39,750 nt of DNA from CAYUCE01 sp964443275 (GTDB lineage: Bacteria; Bipolaricaulota; Bipolaricaulia; CAYUCE01): contig CAYUCE010000015.1 in the NCBI GenBank assembly GCA_964443275.1, forward strand, positions 1 to 39,750, read 5' to 3'. Below, in pieces: positions 23,417 through 31,021 of this stretch (the first letter of the stretch is position 1; the number at the start of each line of letters is the position of its first letter). The notes beneath the pieces were generated by a model. The model was not told where the DNA came from and searched no databases. It saw only the letters and a list, made by a program, of their open reading frames with translations. Both the position numbers and the translations under genes were made by a program.

Positions 23417-26119
23417 ATGGCTGAACGGGGTTCCAAAATAAGTCAAGATAGAGCAATTTCTAGTTCCAAAGATGAGATCTTACAAACCCTAGGCGTATCT
23501 AGGAAGAAAGGGCTAAGCGCAGACCAAGTTGGAAGTAGAAGAAGAGAATACGGTCCAAATCGCCTGCGAGAAGCCGAAAAGATAAGTATTTGGAAAGTCC
23601 TGGCTAATCAATTCAAGAGTCTCATAGTCCTGCTTTTGGTCCTTGCCGCAGGTGTTTCCTTTATCTTCGGTGAGTGGGTAGAAGGGATAGCTATTGCGGT
23701 AGTAATAGCAATTAACACTTGTATCGGTTTTTTCACCGAAATTAGAGCAGTTCGCTCCATGGAAGCCTTACGCAAGATGGGAAGGGTAAGCGCTAAGGTT
23801 CGCCGTGATGGCAAAGTCAAAGAAGTCCCAGCCGAAGAGTTAGTTCCCGGAGATATTGTAATCTTGGAAAGTGGAGATATTATCACCGCCGATTTAAGAC
23901 TCCTACAAGCTTCTAAACTTCAATGTGACGAATCTGCCCTCACCGGGGAATCGGTGCCGGTGAGCAAGGGCACAGATCCGCTTGAGGAAGAGACCCCACT
24001 TGCCGAGCGAACTAATATGGCCTTTAAAGGCACTGCCGTAACCAGGGGTTCCGGTGAAGGGGTAGTGATAGCTACCGGGATGGATACCGAGCTGGGCGAA
24101 ATATCTGCTTTGGTGGAGGAAGCAGAGGAAGAAATTACTCCGCTGGAGGAAAGGCTTGCTCAACTGGGGCACCGGCTGATCTACGTGACTTTGACTATTA
24201 CTGCCATTTTAGCAGCGGTGGGAATTTCAGTAGGAAAGGAACTGCTCTTAATGATCGAGACGGCCATCGCCTTGGCCGTGGCGGCTATTCCCGAAGGGTT
24301 GCCTATCGTGGCCACTATAGCCTTGGCCCGGGGAATGTGGCGGATGGCCAAGCGCCACGCCCTAGTAAGACAGCTTGCAGCGGTAGAGACCTTGGGTGGA
24401 ACCAATGTCATTTTCACCGATAAAACCGGTACTTTGACCGAGAACCAAATGACGGTCACCAGCTACGTTTTTGAGACAGGAAAAATAGAGGTCACCGGAG
24501 AGGGCCTGAACACCAAGGGGGAGTTTAGAGAAAACGATACCCCTATGGATCCGGCCGACCACTCCACATTAAAAGAAGCTCTACAGGTAGGTATACTCTG
24601 CAATAATGCCTCACTACACGAGGATGAGAAAGGAAAGACCCATGCAGTGGGCGACCCGGTAGAAATAGGTCTTTTGGTGGCCGGGGCAAAAGGGGGTTTT
24701 CATCGTCCAAAACTAGCTGAAAATATGCCGGAGGAGCGCGAAGAAGCCTTTGATCCCCAGATCAAGATGATGGCTACTTATAATCGGGTAAATTCAAATT
24801 ACAAAGTAGCCGTAAAGGGCGCCCCGGAGCCGGTGCTTAAAAACTCTTCGCACATATTAACTGAAGACGGCCAAAAGGAACTATCCGATCGTGAGGTCAA
24901 GGAGTGGCTAGCGAAGAACAACCAGATGGCCGAGGAGGGACTTAGGATTCTGGCCTTGGCTTCAAAAACAGCAAATTCAACAGATGAAAGGCCCTATCAG
25001 GATCTTACCTTTTTGGGATTGGTAGGGATGTTAGATCCGCCTCGAAAAGACGTGCGCGCCTCTATTGATCGCTGTCAGGATGCCGGAATAAGGGTAGTAA
25101 TGATTACCGGGGATCAACCGGTAACTGCTAAGAATATCGGATTGGCGGTGGGGCTAACAGATGAGGAGGAAGTGGAAGTAATCCATACTCAGGAACTAAA
25201 AGACATTGAAAAGCTATCCCAAGAAGAAGGGGAGCGTTTTCTCAAAGCCCCTATTTTTGCCCGGGTAAATCCCAAGCAGAAACTGGATTTAATTGAACTT
25301 CATCAGAGAGCCGGATCTATTGTAGCTATGACTGGTGACGGGGTAAACGACGCTCCGGCTTTAAAGAAGGCGGACATAGGCATCGCTATGGGTATGCGCG
25401 GCACCCAAGTAGCCAGAGAAGCTGCCGATATGGTTTTAACTGATGATGCTTTCTCTACCATCGTGGCGGCCATTGAAGGGGGCCGGGTGATATTTAACAA
25501 TATTCGAAAATTCGTTTTATATCTACTTTCCTGCAACATCAGCGAGATAATGGCGGTGGCCATCGCTACCCTGGCCAACGCTCCGCTTCCTATATTGCCT
25601 TTGCAAATTCTGTTTTTAAATCTGGTAACGGATGTATTTCCCGCCCTTGCTTTGGGCCTGGGAGAGGGCGATCCGGAAGTCATGAACCATCCTCCCCGGG
25701 ACCCGAAAGAGCCTATATTAACAAAAGAACATTGGCTGAAAATAAGCGGTTACGGGTCAGTAATAACGGCTGCTGTTTTAGGAGCATTATGGCTTGCTTT
25801 GGAATGGCTTCAGATGGAGACACCACAAGCAGTATCGGTTTCCTTTTTGACCTTGGCCTTTTCCCAGTTGTGGCATGTATTTAACATTCGGGATCCCGGC
25901 TCGAGGTTTTTGAAAAACGAAATTACTAAAAACCGCTACGTGTGGGGAGCACTGGGGTTATGTTCCGGCCTCCTTCTAGCTGCCACCTACATTCCCGGTA
26001 TTGCCAGTGTACTTAAGATAGTCTCCCCCGGCCCGCGTGGTTGGATACTGGTTATAGTGATGAGCCTGGCACCTTGGGTAGTTGGGCAAATTTATAAGAC
26101 CTTTAGGAAACCTGAGTAA
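23417..26119 (+). CDS. P2A-type cation (Ca2+) transporting ATPase
   Basis: About 900 residues from the ATG at 23417, which follows TTGGAGGATT; an open frame extends upstream to GTG 23384 but lacks such a site. Phosphorylation motif DKTGTLTENQMT (~334), A-domain TGES, hinge GDGVNDAP (~640) and nucleotide-binding KGAPEP are all present. The membrane Ca2+ ligands of SERCA are conserved: PEGLP in TM4, N and E in CNISEIMAV (TM5), and N-x-x-TD in LNLVTDVFPA (TM6). Therefore Ca2+ export is the best prediction, with Mn2+ possible. It follows the ZIP transporter in one operon. Confidence 0.93.
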   Translation: MAERGSKISQDRAISSSKDEILQTLGVSRKKGLSADQVGSRRREYGPNRLREAEKISIWKVLANQFKSLIVLLLVLAAGVSFIFGEWVEGIAIAVVIAINTCIGFFTEIRAVRSMEALRKMGRVSAKVRRDGKVKEVPAEELVPGDIVILESGDIITADLRLLQASKLQCDESALTGESVPVSKGTDPLEEETPLAERTNMAFKGTAVTRGSGEGVVIATGMDTELGEISALVEEAEEEITPLEERLAQLGHRLIYVTLTITAILAAVGISVGKELLLMIETAIALAVAAIPEGLPIVATIALARGMWRMAKRHALVRQLAAVETLGGTNVIFTDKTGTLTENQMTVTSYVFETGKIEVTGEGLNTKGEFRENDTPMDPADHSTLKEALQVGILCNNASLHEDEKGKTHAVGDPVEIGLLVAGAKGGFHRPKLAENMPEEREEAFDPQIKMMATYNRVNSNYKVAVKGAPEPVLKNSSHILTEDGQKELSDREVKEWLAKNNQMAEEGLRILALASKTANSTDERPYQDLTFLGLVGMLDPPRKDVRASIDRCQDAGIRVVMITGDQPVTAKNIGLAVGLTDEEEVEVIHTQELKDIEKLSQEEGERFLKAPIFARVNPKQKLDLIELHQRAGSIVAMTGDGVNDAPALKKADIGIAMGMRGTQVAREAADMVLTDDAFSTIVAAIEGGRVIFNNIRKFVLYLLSCNISEIMAVAIATLANAPLPILPLQILFLNLVTDVFPALALGLGEGDPEVMNHPPRDPKEPILTKEHWLKISGYGSVITAAVLGALWLALEWLQMETPQAVSVSFLTLAFSQLWHVFNIRDPGSRFLKNEITKNRYVWGALGLCSGLLLAATYIPGIASVLKIVSPGPRGWILVIVMSLAPWVVGQIYKTFRKPE

Positions 26120-26124
26120 ACTGA

Positions 26125-26301
26125 TTATATTCGCCTTTTTATCTCCTCATAAACCTGCTCCCTATGTTCCACTATCACCACTTTTACTTTTTTACCCTGC
26201 TCATCTACATGATATACAACTCTAAGATAACCTATCCTAAGTTTGAAATAACCTTTTAGTTCTCCACGCAAGGGCCGACCATATTGAGCCGGAGCTACTC
26301 C
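26125..26301 (-). pseudogene. N-terminally deleted RelE toxin
   Basis: The frame encodes AQYGRPLRGELKGYFKLRIG, then YLRVVYHVDEQGKKVKVVIV and EHREQVYEEIKRRI, the C-terminal two thirds of a RelE/ParE-superfamily toxin. The usual first ~30 residues (two helices) are absent, and an in-frame stop lies at 26302-26304 inside the antitoxin gene. No start codon with a ribosome site can supply them. It lies directly after the Phd-like antitoxin, so the pair was once a normal TA operon. Confidence 0.7.
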
Positions 26302-26519
26302 TCAATCTCTTTTAGAGAGCGAGATTTACCAGTGGAACTGCGTATCCTCTCCTTGGTTTTCTCCTCAAGATATTCATCTTCTAGCAAGTCTATTATTTCC
26401 ATTATTTCCCGATACTCTGAAAAATCCATAATGATTGCTTTGGGTTCTCCATTGACGGTTATCAAGGTTTTATCGCCCTGGGAGGCTTGTTCTACCAGTT
26501 GCGATAAGTTACTCCTCAC
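26295..26519 (-). CDS. Phd/YefM-type antitoxin
   Basis: 74 residues from GTG at 26519. VRSNLSQLVEQASQGDKTLI followed by TVNGEPKAIIMDFSEYREI is the Phd/YefM fold (an S-E-A-R-x-x-L-like helix, then the V-x-G-x-P-x-A-(I/V)-I strand). The acidic C-terminus (LLEDEYLEEKTKER) should bind the toxin. The frame is open ~12 codons upstream (ALYSISN) without a start codon, and AAGGAG is placed for an overlapping frame (MVKIKEKNLRELDL), so a frameshift near 26520 may have separated start and body. Its toxin partner is truncated. Confidence 0.7.
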   Translation of the reverse strand: MRSNLSQLVEQASQGDKTLITVNGEPKAIIMDFSEYREIMEIIDLLEDEYLEEKTKERIRSSTGKSRSLKEIEE

Positions 26520-26573
26520 GTTACTAATAGAGTAGAGTGCAGATCTAACTCGCGTAAGTTTTTCTCCTTAATC

Positions 26574-26858
26574 TTAACCATTTTTATCACCTAATTTTGT
26601 ACGAAATATGCTACGTAAATTTAAGAAAATACGGTAAATCAAACAACCCCTAGATAATGTTTTGTAGAGGTTGGGGAAAGAATTAGAGATAAAAACGAGA
26701 ATTATGCGAATTGGAGTGTAAATGTCGGAACCTAAGTTATTGCTTTCGTATGAATCTTCCTTTGCTCTATCTCTCCAAATTATATCAACTTTGCGTTTGA
26801 GAAGATTAACGAAATAAACCGTAACTACCGCTTTTTTAATCGGGCAGAATGCCCGCAT
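26574..26858 (-). other. Uncertain frame, perhaps a decayed nucleotidyltransferase
   Basis: A 94-codon frame contains KRKVDIIWRDRAKEDSYESN, faintly like the G-S-R-A-(K/R)-G-D loop of minimal nucleotidyltransferases (normally LFGSRARGD-x-x-x-x-SDIDL), but with the key glycine and serine changed. The rest is basic and hydrophobic without a recognisable fold. I see no other gene in 26520-27030. Treat as a relic or as chance. Confidence 0.2.
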
Positions 26859-27030
26859 GGCCTTAGAATATGCTGATCGTGGTTGTATGTTTAGAATTGG
26901 ATAAATCTTCCTAGAAGACTGACCCGAAAACCTCCTTGGGAACGAAGATGTAAAGAGATCGTTTTTATGGGAGGAAAATGCCTAAGAATTTGTGGTTATT
27001 GAAGTTAGTAAAGAACTTCTGTAAGATATA

Positions 27031-27069
27031 TTGGTAGGTAAATATTTTGTAGTATAATCATCCGGAGGG
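27031..27069 (+). promoter_or_regulatory. Promoter and ribosome site of the Ntn-hydrolase operon
   Basis: TTGGTA (27031-27036), a 16-base spacer and a perfect TATAAT (27053-27058). GGAGGG at 27064-27069 is well spaced before the ATG at 27075. Transcription from this -10 would begin at about 27065, right at the ribosome site, so the leader would be very short, or another promoter upstream is also used. Confidence 0.45.
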
Positions 27070-27074
27070 AGCAG

Positions 27075-27845
27075 ATGTCAATTGCTATAGCTGTTAAGGT
27101 TAGCGATGGTTTAGTATTAGCTTCCGATAGTGCTACTTCCATCGTAGTTACAGAAAAAGGACGCCAAGGAATAGCTCAAGTCTATGAAAACGCTGATAAG
27201 ATCACACAATTAAGTAATTTACCAGTTGGTATTCTAACTTGGGGTCTTGGTAATCTCCAATCAAAAAGCATAGCCCGATTAGTTGAGGAATTTGGCGAAA
27301 GTTACAAGAATAATAACTCTTTTAAAGAACAGGACTTAAGGACTTTTGCTGATTATTTTGAAAACCTTTATCGAGAAGAATTTAAGGAATTGCAAGAGGA
27401 GGATAAACCGCAGTTAGGACTAGCCATTGGTGGGATGATTAACGATTTAGAACAGCCAATACTCTATAAACTTTCATTTCCCCAGCCCTCGAAATACGAG
27501 CTGTTAAGAGGTGAAAACAACTTTGGTGCTTCGTGGTTTGGACAAATTGGAGCTATTACCAGATTGCACAAAGGTTATGATCCGCGGATAAGGCAGATTT
27601 TAAAAGATAAGATTGGTATGTCTACTGAGGAAATCAAAGGTACTCTTTCAAGCTTGGAATCTCCTGTATTTTATGGGGGGATGCCGTTACAAGATGCAAT
27701 TGAATTTGCTGATTACCTAATAACAACTACAAAGAACTTTTATCGGTTCCAAGCCGGCGCACCAACGTGCGGTGGCCCTACTGATATTGCCGCTATTTCT
27801 AGGAATAAGTTCAAATGGATTAAAAGGAAGCAGTTAAAAGCATAA
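27075..27845 (+). CDS. Proteasome-like Ntn hydrolase with N-terminal serine
   Basis: 256 residues. The N-terminus MSIAIAVKVSDGLVLASDSA follows the proteasome beta-subunit pattern T-T-x-x-(A/G)-x-x-x-x-DG-V-V-L-A-x-DS-R. After removal of Met, residue 1 is Ser (usually Thr), Asp17 falls exactly in place, and a Lys in ADKITQL (residue 41) follows after a short insertion, where proteasomes have Lys33. PVGILTWGLGN corresponds to the substrate-pocket Gly region. The middle and C-terminal half do not match HslV or the bacterial 20S subunits I know, so this is a divergent branch, perhaps a peptidase. First gene of a tight three-gene operon with a TA-like pair. Confidence 0.65.
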   Translation: MSIAIAVKVSDGLVLASDSATSIVVTEKGRQGIAQVYENADKITQLSNLPVGILTWGLGNLQSKSIARLVEEFGESYKNNNSFKEQDLRTFADYFENLYREEFKELQEEDKPQLGLAIGGMINDLEQPILYKLSFPQPSKYELLRGENNFGASWFGQIGAITRLHKGYDPRIRQILKDKIGMSTEEIKGTLSSLESPVFYGGMPLQDAIEFADYLITTTKNFYRFQAGAPTCGGPTDIAAISRNKFKWIKRKQLKA

Positions 27846-27859
27846 AAAGGTGATCAATT

Positions 27860-28096
27860 ATGTCTCCAAAGATATTACCTGAGGATACTTCCACTAGTTC
27901 TAAATTAAAAATTTCAAATGATCTTTTTGATGTTGAATACAATTTTCCGACAGCACTTGAAGTAAGCACCGAATCTTCGCAGGAAATTGACTTAACGAAA
28001 TCGATAAGGCGTAACAAAGAACTTATGGAAGGTATAGAAAGAGCCAAACGCCAAATCTCCAAGGGAGATTTGCTAACTTACGATGAGGTCTTTTGA
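27860..28096 (+). CDS. Small antitoxin-like protein
   Basis: 78 residues, beginning 14 bases after the Ntn-hydrolase stop with AAGGTGATC as ribosome site. The N-terminal half is polar and probably flexible (PEDTSTSSKLKISND). The C-terminal part, KSIRRNKELMEGIERAKRQI followed by SKGDLLTYDEVF, resembles the toxin-binding tail of RelB, Phd or ParD-type antitoxins, which commonly end in an acidic G-x-x-x-(T/S)-x-x-E-(V/L)-F. No DNA-binding fold is evident. The next gene, five bases downstream, is RelE-like. The antitoxin role is inferred from position and the tail. Confidence 0.55.
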   Translation: MSPKILPEDTSTSSKLKISNDLFDVEYNFPTALEVSTESSQEIDLTKSIRRNKELMEGIERAKRQISKGDLLTYDEVF

Positions 28097-28101
28097 CCTA
28101 G

Positions 28102-28434
28102 ATGGTTTCAAGGAAAGCCTATTTTGCACCAGAACTTGCTGAAGACAAAAGGAAATATATTCACATTAAAAGACATATCCAAGAAAAGGTTGACATGGTC
28201 CTAACGCATCCTTATAAGCTAGGTGAACCCTTAAAATATGATTTGGAAGGGCTGAGAAGTGTTCCTGTACGCGGAAATTTTATTATGATATATATGATTT
28301 ACGAAGAATGGATAAACAAAGGGCTATCTGAGATTCCGGGCTGGCCTGACTTATCTGACGATGCTGTGGTTTTCCTAACGGTCAAACCTCACGACATTGC
28401 TTACCAATTTGCTAAAGACTGGGTTGCTTTCTGA
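28102..28434 (+). CDS. RelE-like toxin candidate
   Basis: 110 residues. HPYKLGEPLKYDLEGLRSVP followed by VRGNFIMIYMI is the strand-turn-strand of RelE/YoeB toxins (n-P-x-x-x-G-x-P-L-K-x-x-L-x-G-L-R-S-x-R-x-G). DDAVVFLTVKPHDIAYQFAK matches the final strand and the conserved H-x-x-x-Y of that superfamily. An insertion of about 20 residues (WINKGLSEIPGWPDLS) lies between them. RelE proteins cleave mRNA on the ribosome. It is intact, unlike the other RelE-type genes here, and is third in an operon with the Ntn hydrolase and the antitoxin-like gene. Confidence 0.65.
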   Translation: MVSRKAYFAPELAEDKRKYIHIKRHIQEKVDMVLTHPYKLGEPLKYDLEGLRSVPVRGNFIMIYMIYEEWINKGLSEIPGWPDLSDDAVVFLTVKPHDIAYQFAKDWVAF

Positions 28435-28615
28435 CAAATCGTTATCTTCCCGTAATTACAAGTCCGGAGGAAATTTATTGAAACGCTTCCAAGAAGCTGC
28501 TTAACAAGCTATTATTTGATTTAGGTAGTTTACTATTGGTAGATATTTTACTTTTAGCTATGACCTAACTTTCCAAAGTCTCGGGGGTTTCCTTTTCTTT
28601 GTAGAGGAAATTTCC

Positions 28616-28771
28616 TTAAATCTTCCAAGAAAGAAAATGCGGAAGTAAATAAACCAAACCATCAATACACTCAAGCGGGGCTAAACCTAGCTGGGCACTT
28701 GCTTCACCCATAATAATATAACCAATAAACACTGCTAGGCAAGACGAAAAATCAACCATTGCCGTACTCAT
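28616..28771 (-). other. Possible 51-residue hydrophobic protein
   Basis: ATG at 28771 opens MSTAMVDFSSCLAVFIGYII, continuing GEASAQLGLAPLECIDGLVY to LSWKI. It has a plausible membrane helix but no ribosome site. It may be a relic. At 28470-28510 a good GGAGGAAATTTA site precedes TTG and only eight codons (KRFQEAA, stop), another likely relic. Otherwise 28435-29066 shows no gene. Confidence 0.22.
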
Positions 28772-29066
28772 AGTCTAGAGGAAGACGCTAGTCATGATTA
28801 CAAAACATAGGTATAGATTCTCAGAAAAACCGCTTATATAGAATTTAAGCAGATCAAGGCTGTCAGATAAGTACAAAATTTCCTATGAAAGATGCAGTAA
28901 TCTTTACCTGGTTCGGGCGGTTCTTTACATGCGTAGGTGAGATCTAAATTACTTCTATATTGGCATTTCTCCTTTGATATCGATCCAATTTGCGGTTTGG
29001 TCAACGTCTCTACTTCTATTTTCGGTCACCCTACTATTAGCGGGATTTCCAAATCCGCACTTGAAA

Positions 29067-29486
29067 TTATTTCTTTCCAAACAGCTTGGATATTCTTCCT
29101 AGAAGGCCTTCTTCACGCTTAATCTCGGACTTATCTTTGATCTCTCCTTCCTCTTTGGCCAGGTTTACCGTTTCATCCCATTTGCTGGCGGATCTTATTT
29201 TTTCCTCCCAAACTTGGGCAAATTTTTTAACACTTTCCAACGCATTTTTTTTGCTTACGCTTTTCCCACCGCTTTTTAGAGACTTTAATATGGAATCGAG
29301 GCTGCTTACTTGGGGTTGGATATGGTTTTCACCTTTGGTTTTTACTATCACATATTCGGTGGCATCGGAGATTAAACCGAAAGAGGAACCGTCTACGTCT
29401 CCGATTGGAATCACGGTTTCTACAAATTCGTTATCCGCATCTAAATATTCCCTCTCTACAGATCTTTCCCATTTCTTTCCTGCCAT
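29067..29486 (-). CDS. Hypothetical charged protein, 139 aa
   Basis: AAGGAGGCGAAG directly precedes the ATG, a strong ribosome site, so I prefer this strand over the opposite frame that is also open. The N-terminal 60 residues are beta-rich (EFVETVIPIGDVDGSSFGLI followed by SDATEYVIVKTK). The C-terminal half is helical and very charged (KKNALESVKKFAQVWEEKI). The end, GRISKLFGKK, is basic. No family recognised; no membrane segment. Monocistronic by spacing. Confidence 0.6.
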   Translation of the reverse strand: MAGKKWERSVEREYLDADNEFVETVIPIGDVDGSSFGLISDATEYVIVKTKGENHIQPQVSSLDSILKSLKSGGKSVSKKNALESVKKFAQVWEEKIRSASKWDETVNLAKEEGEIKDKSEIKREEGLLGRISKLFGKK

Positions 29487-29666
29487 CTTCGCCTCCTTAT
29501 CGTGTTTACTTTAATCGATCCCTTTCTATAGGGCAAACTAATCGCTTTTTGCCATTTAAGTTCACCAATTCTAATTTAAACTTCTCCGCAAATTTGACAC
29601 CGCCGCCCTATCGTTCTTCTCAAGTTGAAACAGCTTCAGGATTTCTTTAACATACCTTATAATATC

Positions 29667-29948
29667 ATGCCCAAACATAGATCAAAAGGAGTAAAGAGAG
29701 AACATACAATCCTGGAGGACTTTGAGGGGCCGTTAAAGAAAGTAGCTAACTTAGAGGGAGTGAAATCGGTTATCCCCGGAGAGATTTCCAGGCGATCAGG
29801 GTCCGGCCACAAGCGAATTACCTTCCAATATCCCACCAAAAGTGGTGCTAAACTATTGGCAAAACGGGCAAACGCGGTTCAGGAAGTTTTTGTAGTCTGC
29901 CAAAAACCGGATAAAGTTAAGGATTTTGTAAAAGATTTACGAATCTAG
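29667..29948 (+). CDS. DUF2103 family protein (predicted metal-binding)
   Basis: 93 residues from the ATG at 29667. HTILEDFEGPLKKVANLEGV, then GEISRRSGSGHKRITFQYPT and GAKLLAKRANAVQEVFVV, match the DUF2103 family (PF09876), annotated as predicted metal-binding; the function is unknown. There is no Shine-Dalgarno site; instead TATAAT lies at 29658-29663, only three bases before the ATG, so the message may be leaderless or the start may lie further in. Monocistronic. Confidence 0.72.
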   Translation: MPKHRSKGVKREHTILEDFEGPLKKVANLEGVKSVIPGEISRRSGSGHKRITFQYPTKSGAKLLAKRANAVQEVFVVCQKPDKVKDFVKDLRI

Positions 29949-30112
29949 CCCCACAGATTTGCTGACCCTCCCTTTAATCACATTTCCGGATTCGATAACG
30001 ATCCCTGAAAATTTCTAATGGAACAAACCGGTAACTTGCATTAATGGGCCCACTTCAGCTAAGGTGTTAAAAATATTAAATTAGCGGCAAAACTATCAGA
30101 GGAGGAAATGAT

Positions 30113-30997
30113 ATGTACAAAAGGTTTTCGATAATCCTTTTAGCGGTAGTATTTATATTTTCCGTTTTTCTGATCGTGGGAGGCGAGGAAGAAAGTCCTC
30201 AAAAGCTGATAGATCAGGCCGGTGAACATTTCGAGAAGGCGCGCCAAGATAAAAGCGCCCAGGAGCTTAAGCAAGCAATTGAGCTTTATGAGCAGAGCCT
30301 AGAAGGCGAGCTACCTTTAGAATCAAAAAAGCAAGCTTTGAACAAATTATCGGAGTCCTACTATTTGTTGGCCAATATATTCTTAACAGAGAGAGAGGAA
30401 CAAGAAGATGCTTACAATAAAGGAAGAGAGGCCGGGATTAAAAGCCTGATGCTATATGATGAATTTAGAGAGAATTTTGGGGATGACCCCACAGAGAGGC
30501 TCAATAAAGAGGTCCTTCCCTACGTCGAAGATGTGGCTGCCCTTTACTGGGTAGTAAGCAGTGCCATAAGGATAGATGAGTTTGCGGGAGTGGTGGCTCA
30601 GCAAAAGTATATTCCTCTATATAAAGAGATTTACAACCGGCTTATTGAACTTGATGAAACCTACATGGGAGGGGGACCGCACCGTTCTTTTGGAGCGTTA
30701 CACTGTAAAGTAAGACTTCACACCACAGGAGGAATAGCAATCGCGTTCATTCTCGGTCTAAGCGAAGAGGAAGGGAAGAAACATTTACAAAAAGCAATCG
30801 ACATAGATCCCGAATATCTGGACAATAAATTTTTCTACGCAAAATACTGGGCCAGTGCAAGAGATAAAGAACTTTTTGTGAAGCTCTTAAATGAGATTAT
30901 CGAAGCTTCTCCAGAGGTAGTCGAGAAGTATCCCCTGCGCAACTGGGCGGCCCAAAAGGAAGCCCAGACATTACTTGAGGAGGCCCAAGAAGAATAG
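30113..30997 (+). CDS. TatT-like exported TPR-type protein (TRAP transporter T component family)
   Basis: 294 residues. A signal peptide or anchor covers residues 1-23 (KRFSIILLAVVFIFSVFLIV). The rest is an alpha-helical repeat protein: KLIDQAGEHFEKARQDKSAQ and the later KHLQKAIDIDPEYLDNKFFY are TPR-like. The segment ETYMGGGPHRSFGALH is the signature of the TatT family (Y-x-G-G-x-x-R), found with some TRAP transporters, and ELFVKLLNEIIEASPE corresponds to its C-terminal repeat. No TRAP genes are adjacent. A good GGAGGAAATGAT ribosome site precedes the ATG. Confidence 0.75.
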   Translation: MYKRFSIILLAVVFIFSVFLIVGGEEESPQKLIDQAGEHFEKARQDKSAQELKQAIELYEQSLEGELPLESKKQALNKLSESYYLLANIFLTEREEQEDAYNKGREAGIKSLMLYDEFRENFGDDPTERLNKEVLPYVEDVAALYWVVSSAIRIDEFAGVVAQQKYIPLYKEIYNRLIELDETYMGGGPHRSFGALHCKVRLHTTGGIAIAFILGLSEEEGKKHLQKAIDIDPEYLDNKFFYAKYWASARDKELFVKLLNEIIEASPEVVEKYPLRNWAAQKEAQTLLEEAQEE

Positions 30998-31021
30998 AAG
31001 CAGCTTAGCTTAAAAAGTTAA

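Noticed and set aside
28435..29066. Non-coding RNA or riboswitch in the gap
   Set aside because: No convincing conserved fold or terminator could be seen by eye.
29086..29514. Plus-strand frame opposite the 29067-29486 gene
   Set aside because: The minus-strand frame has a strong AAGGAGG site and a normal charged composition; the plus-strand frame is serine- and leucine-rich as expected of an antisense shadow.
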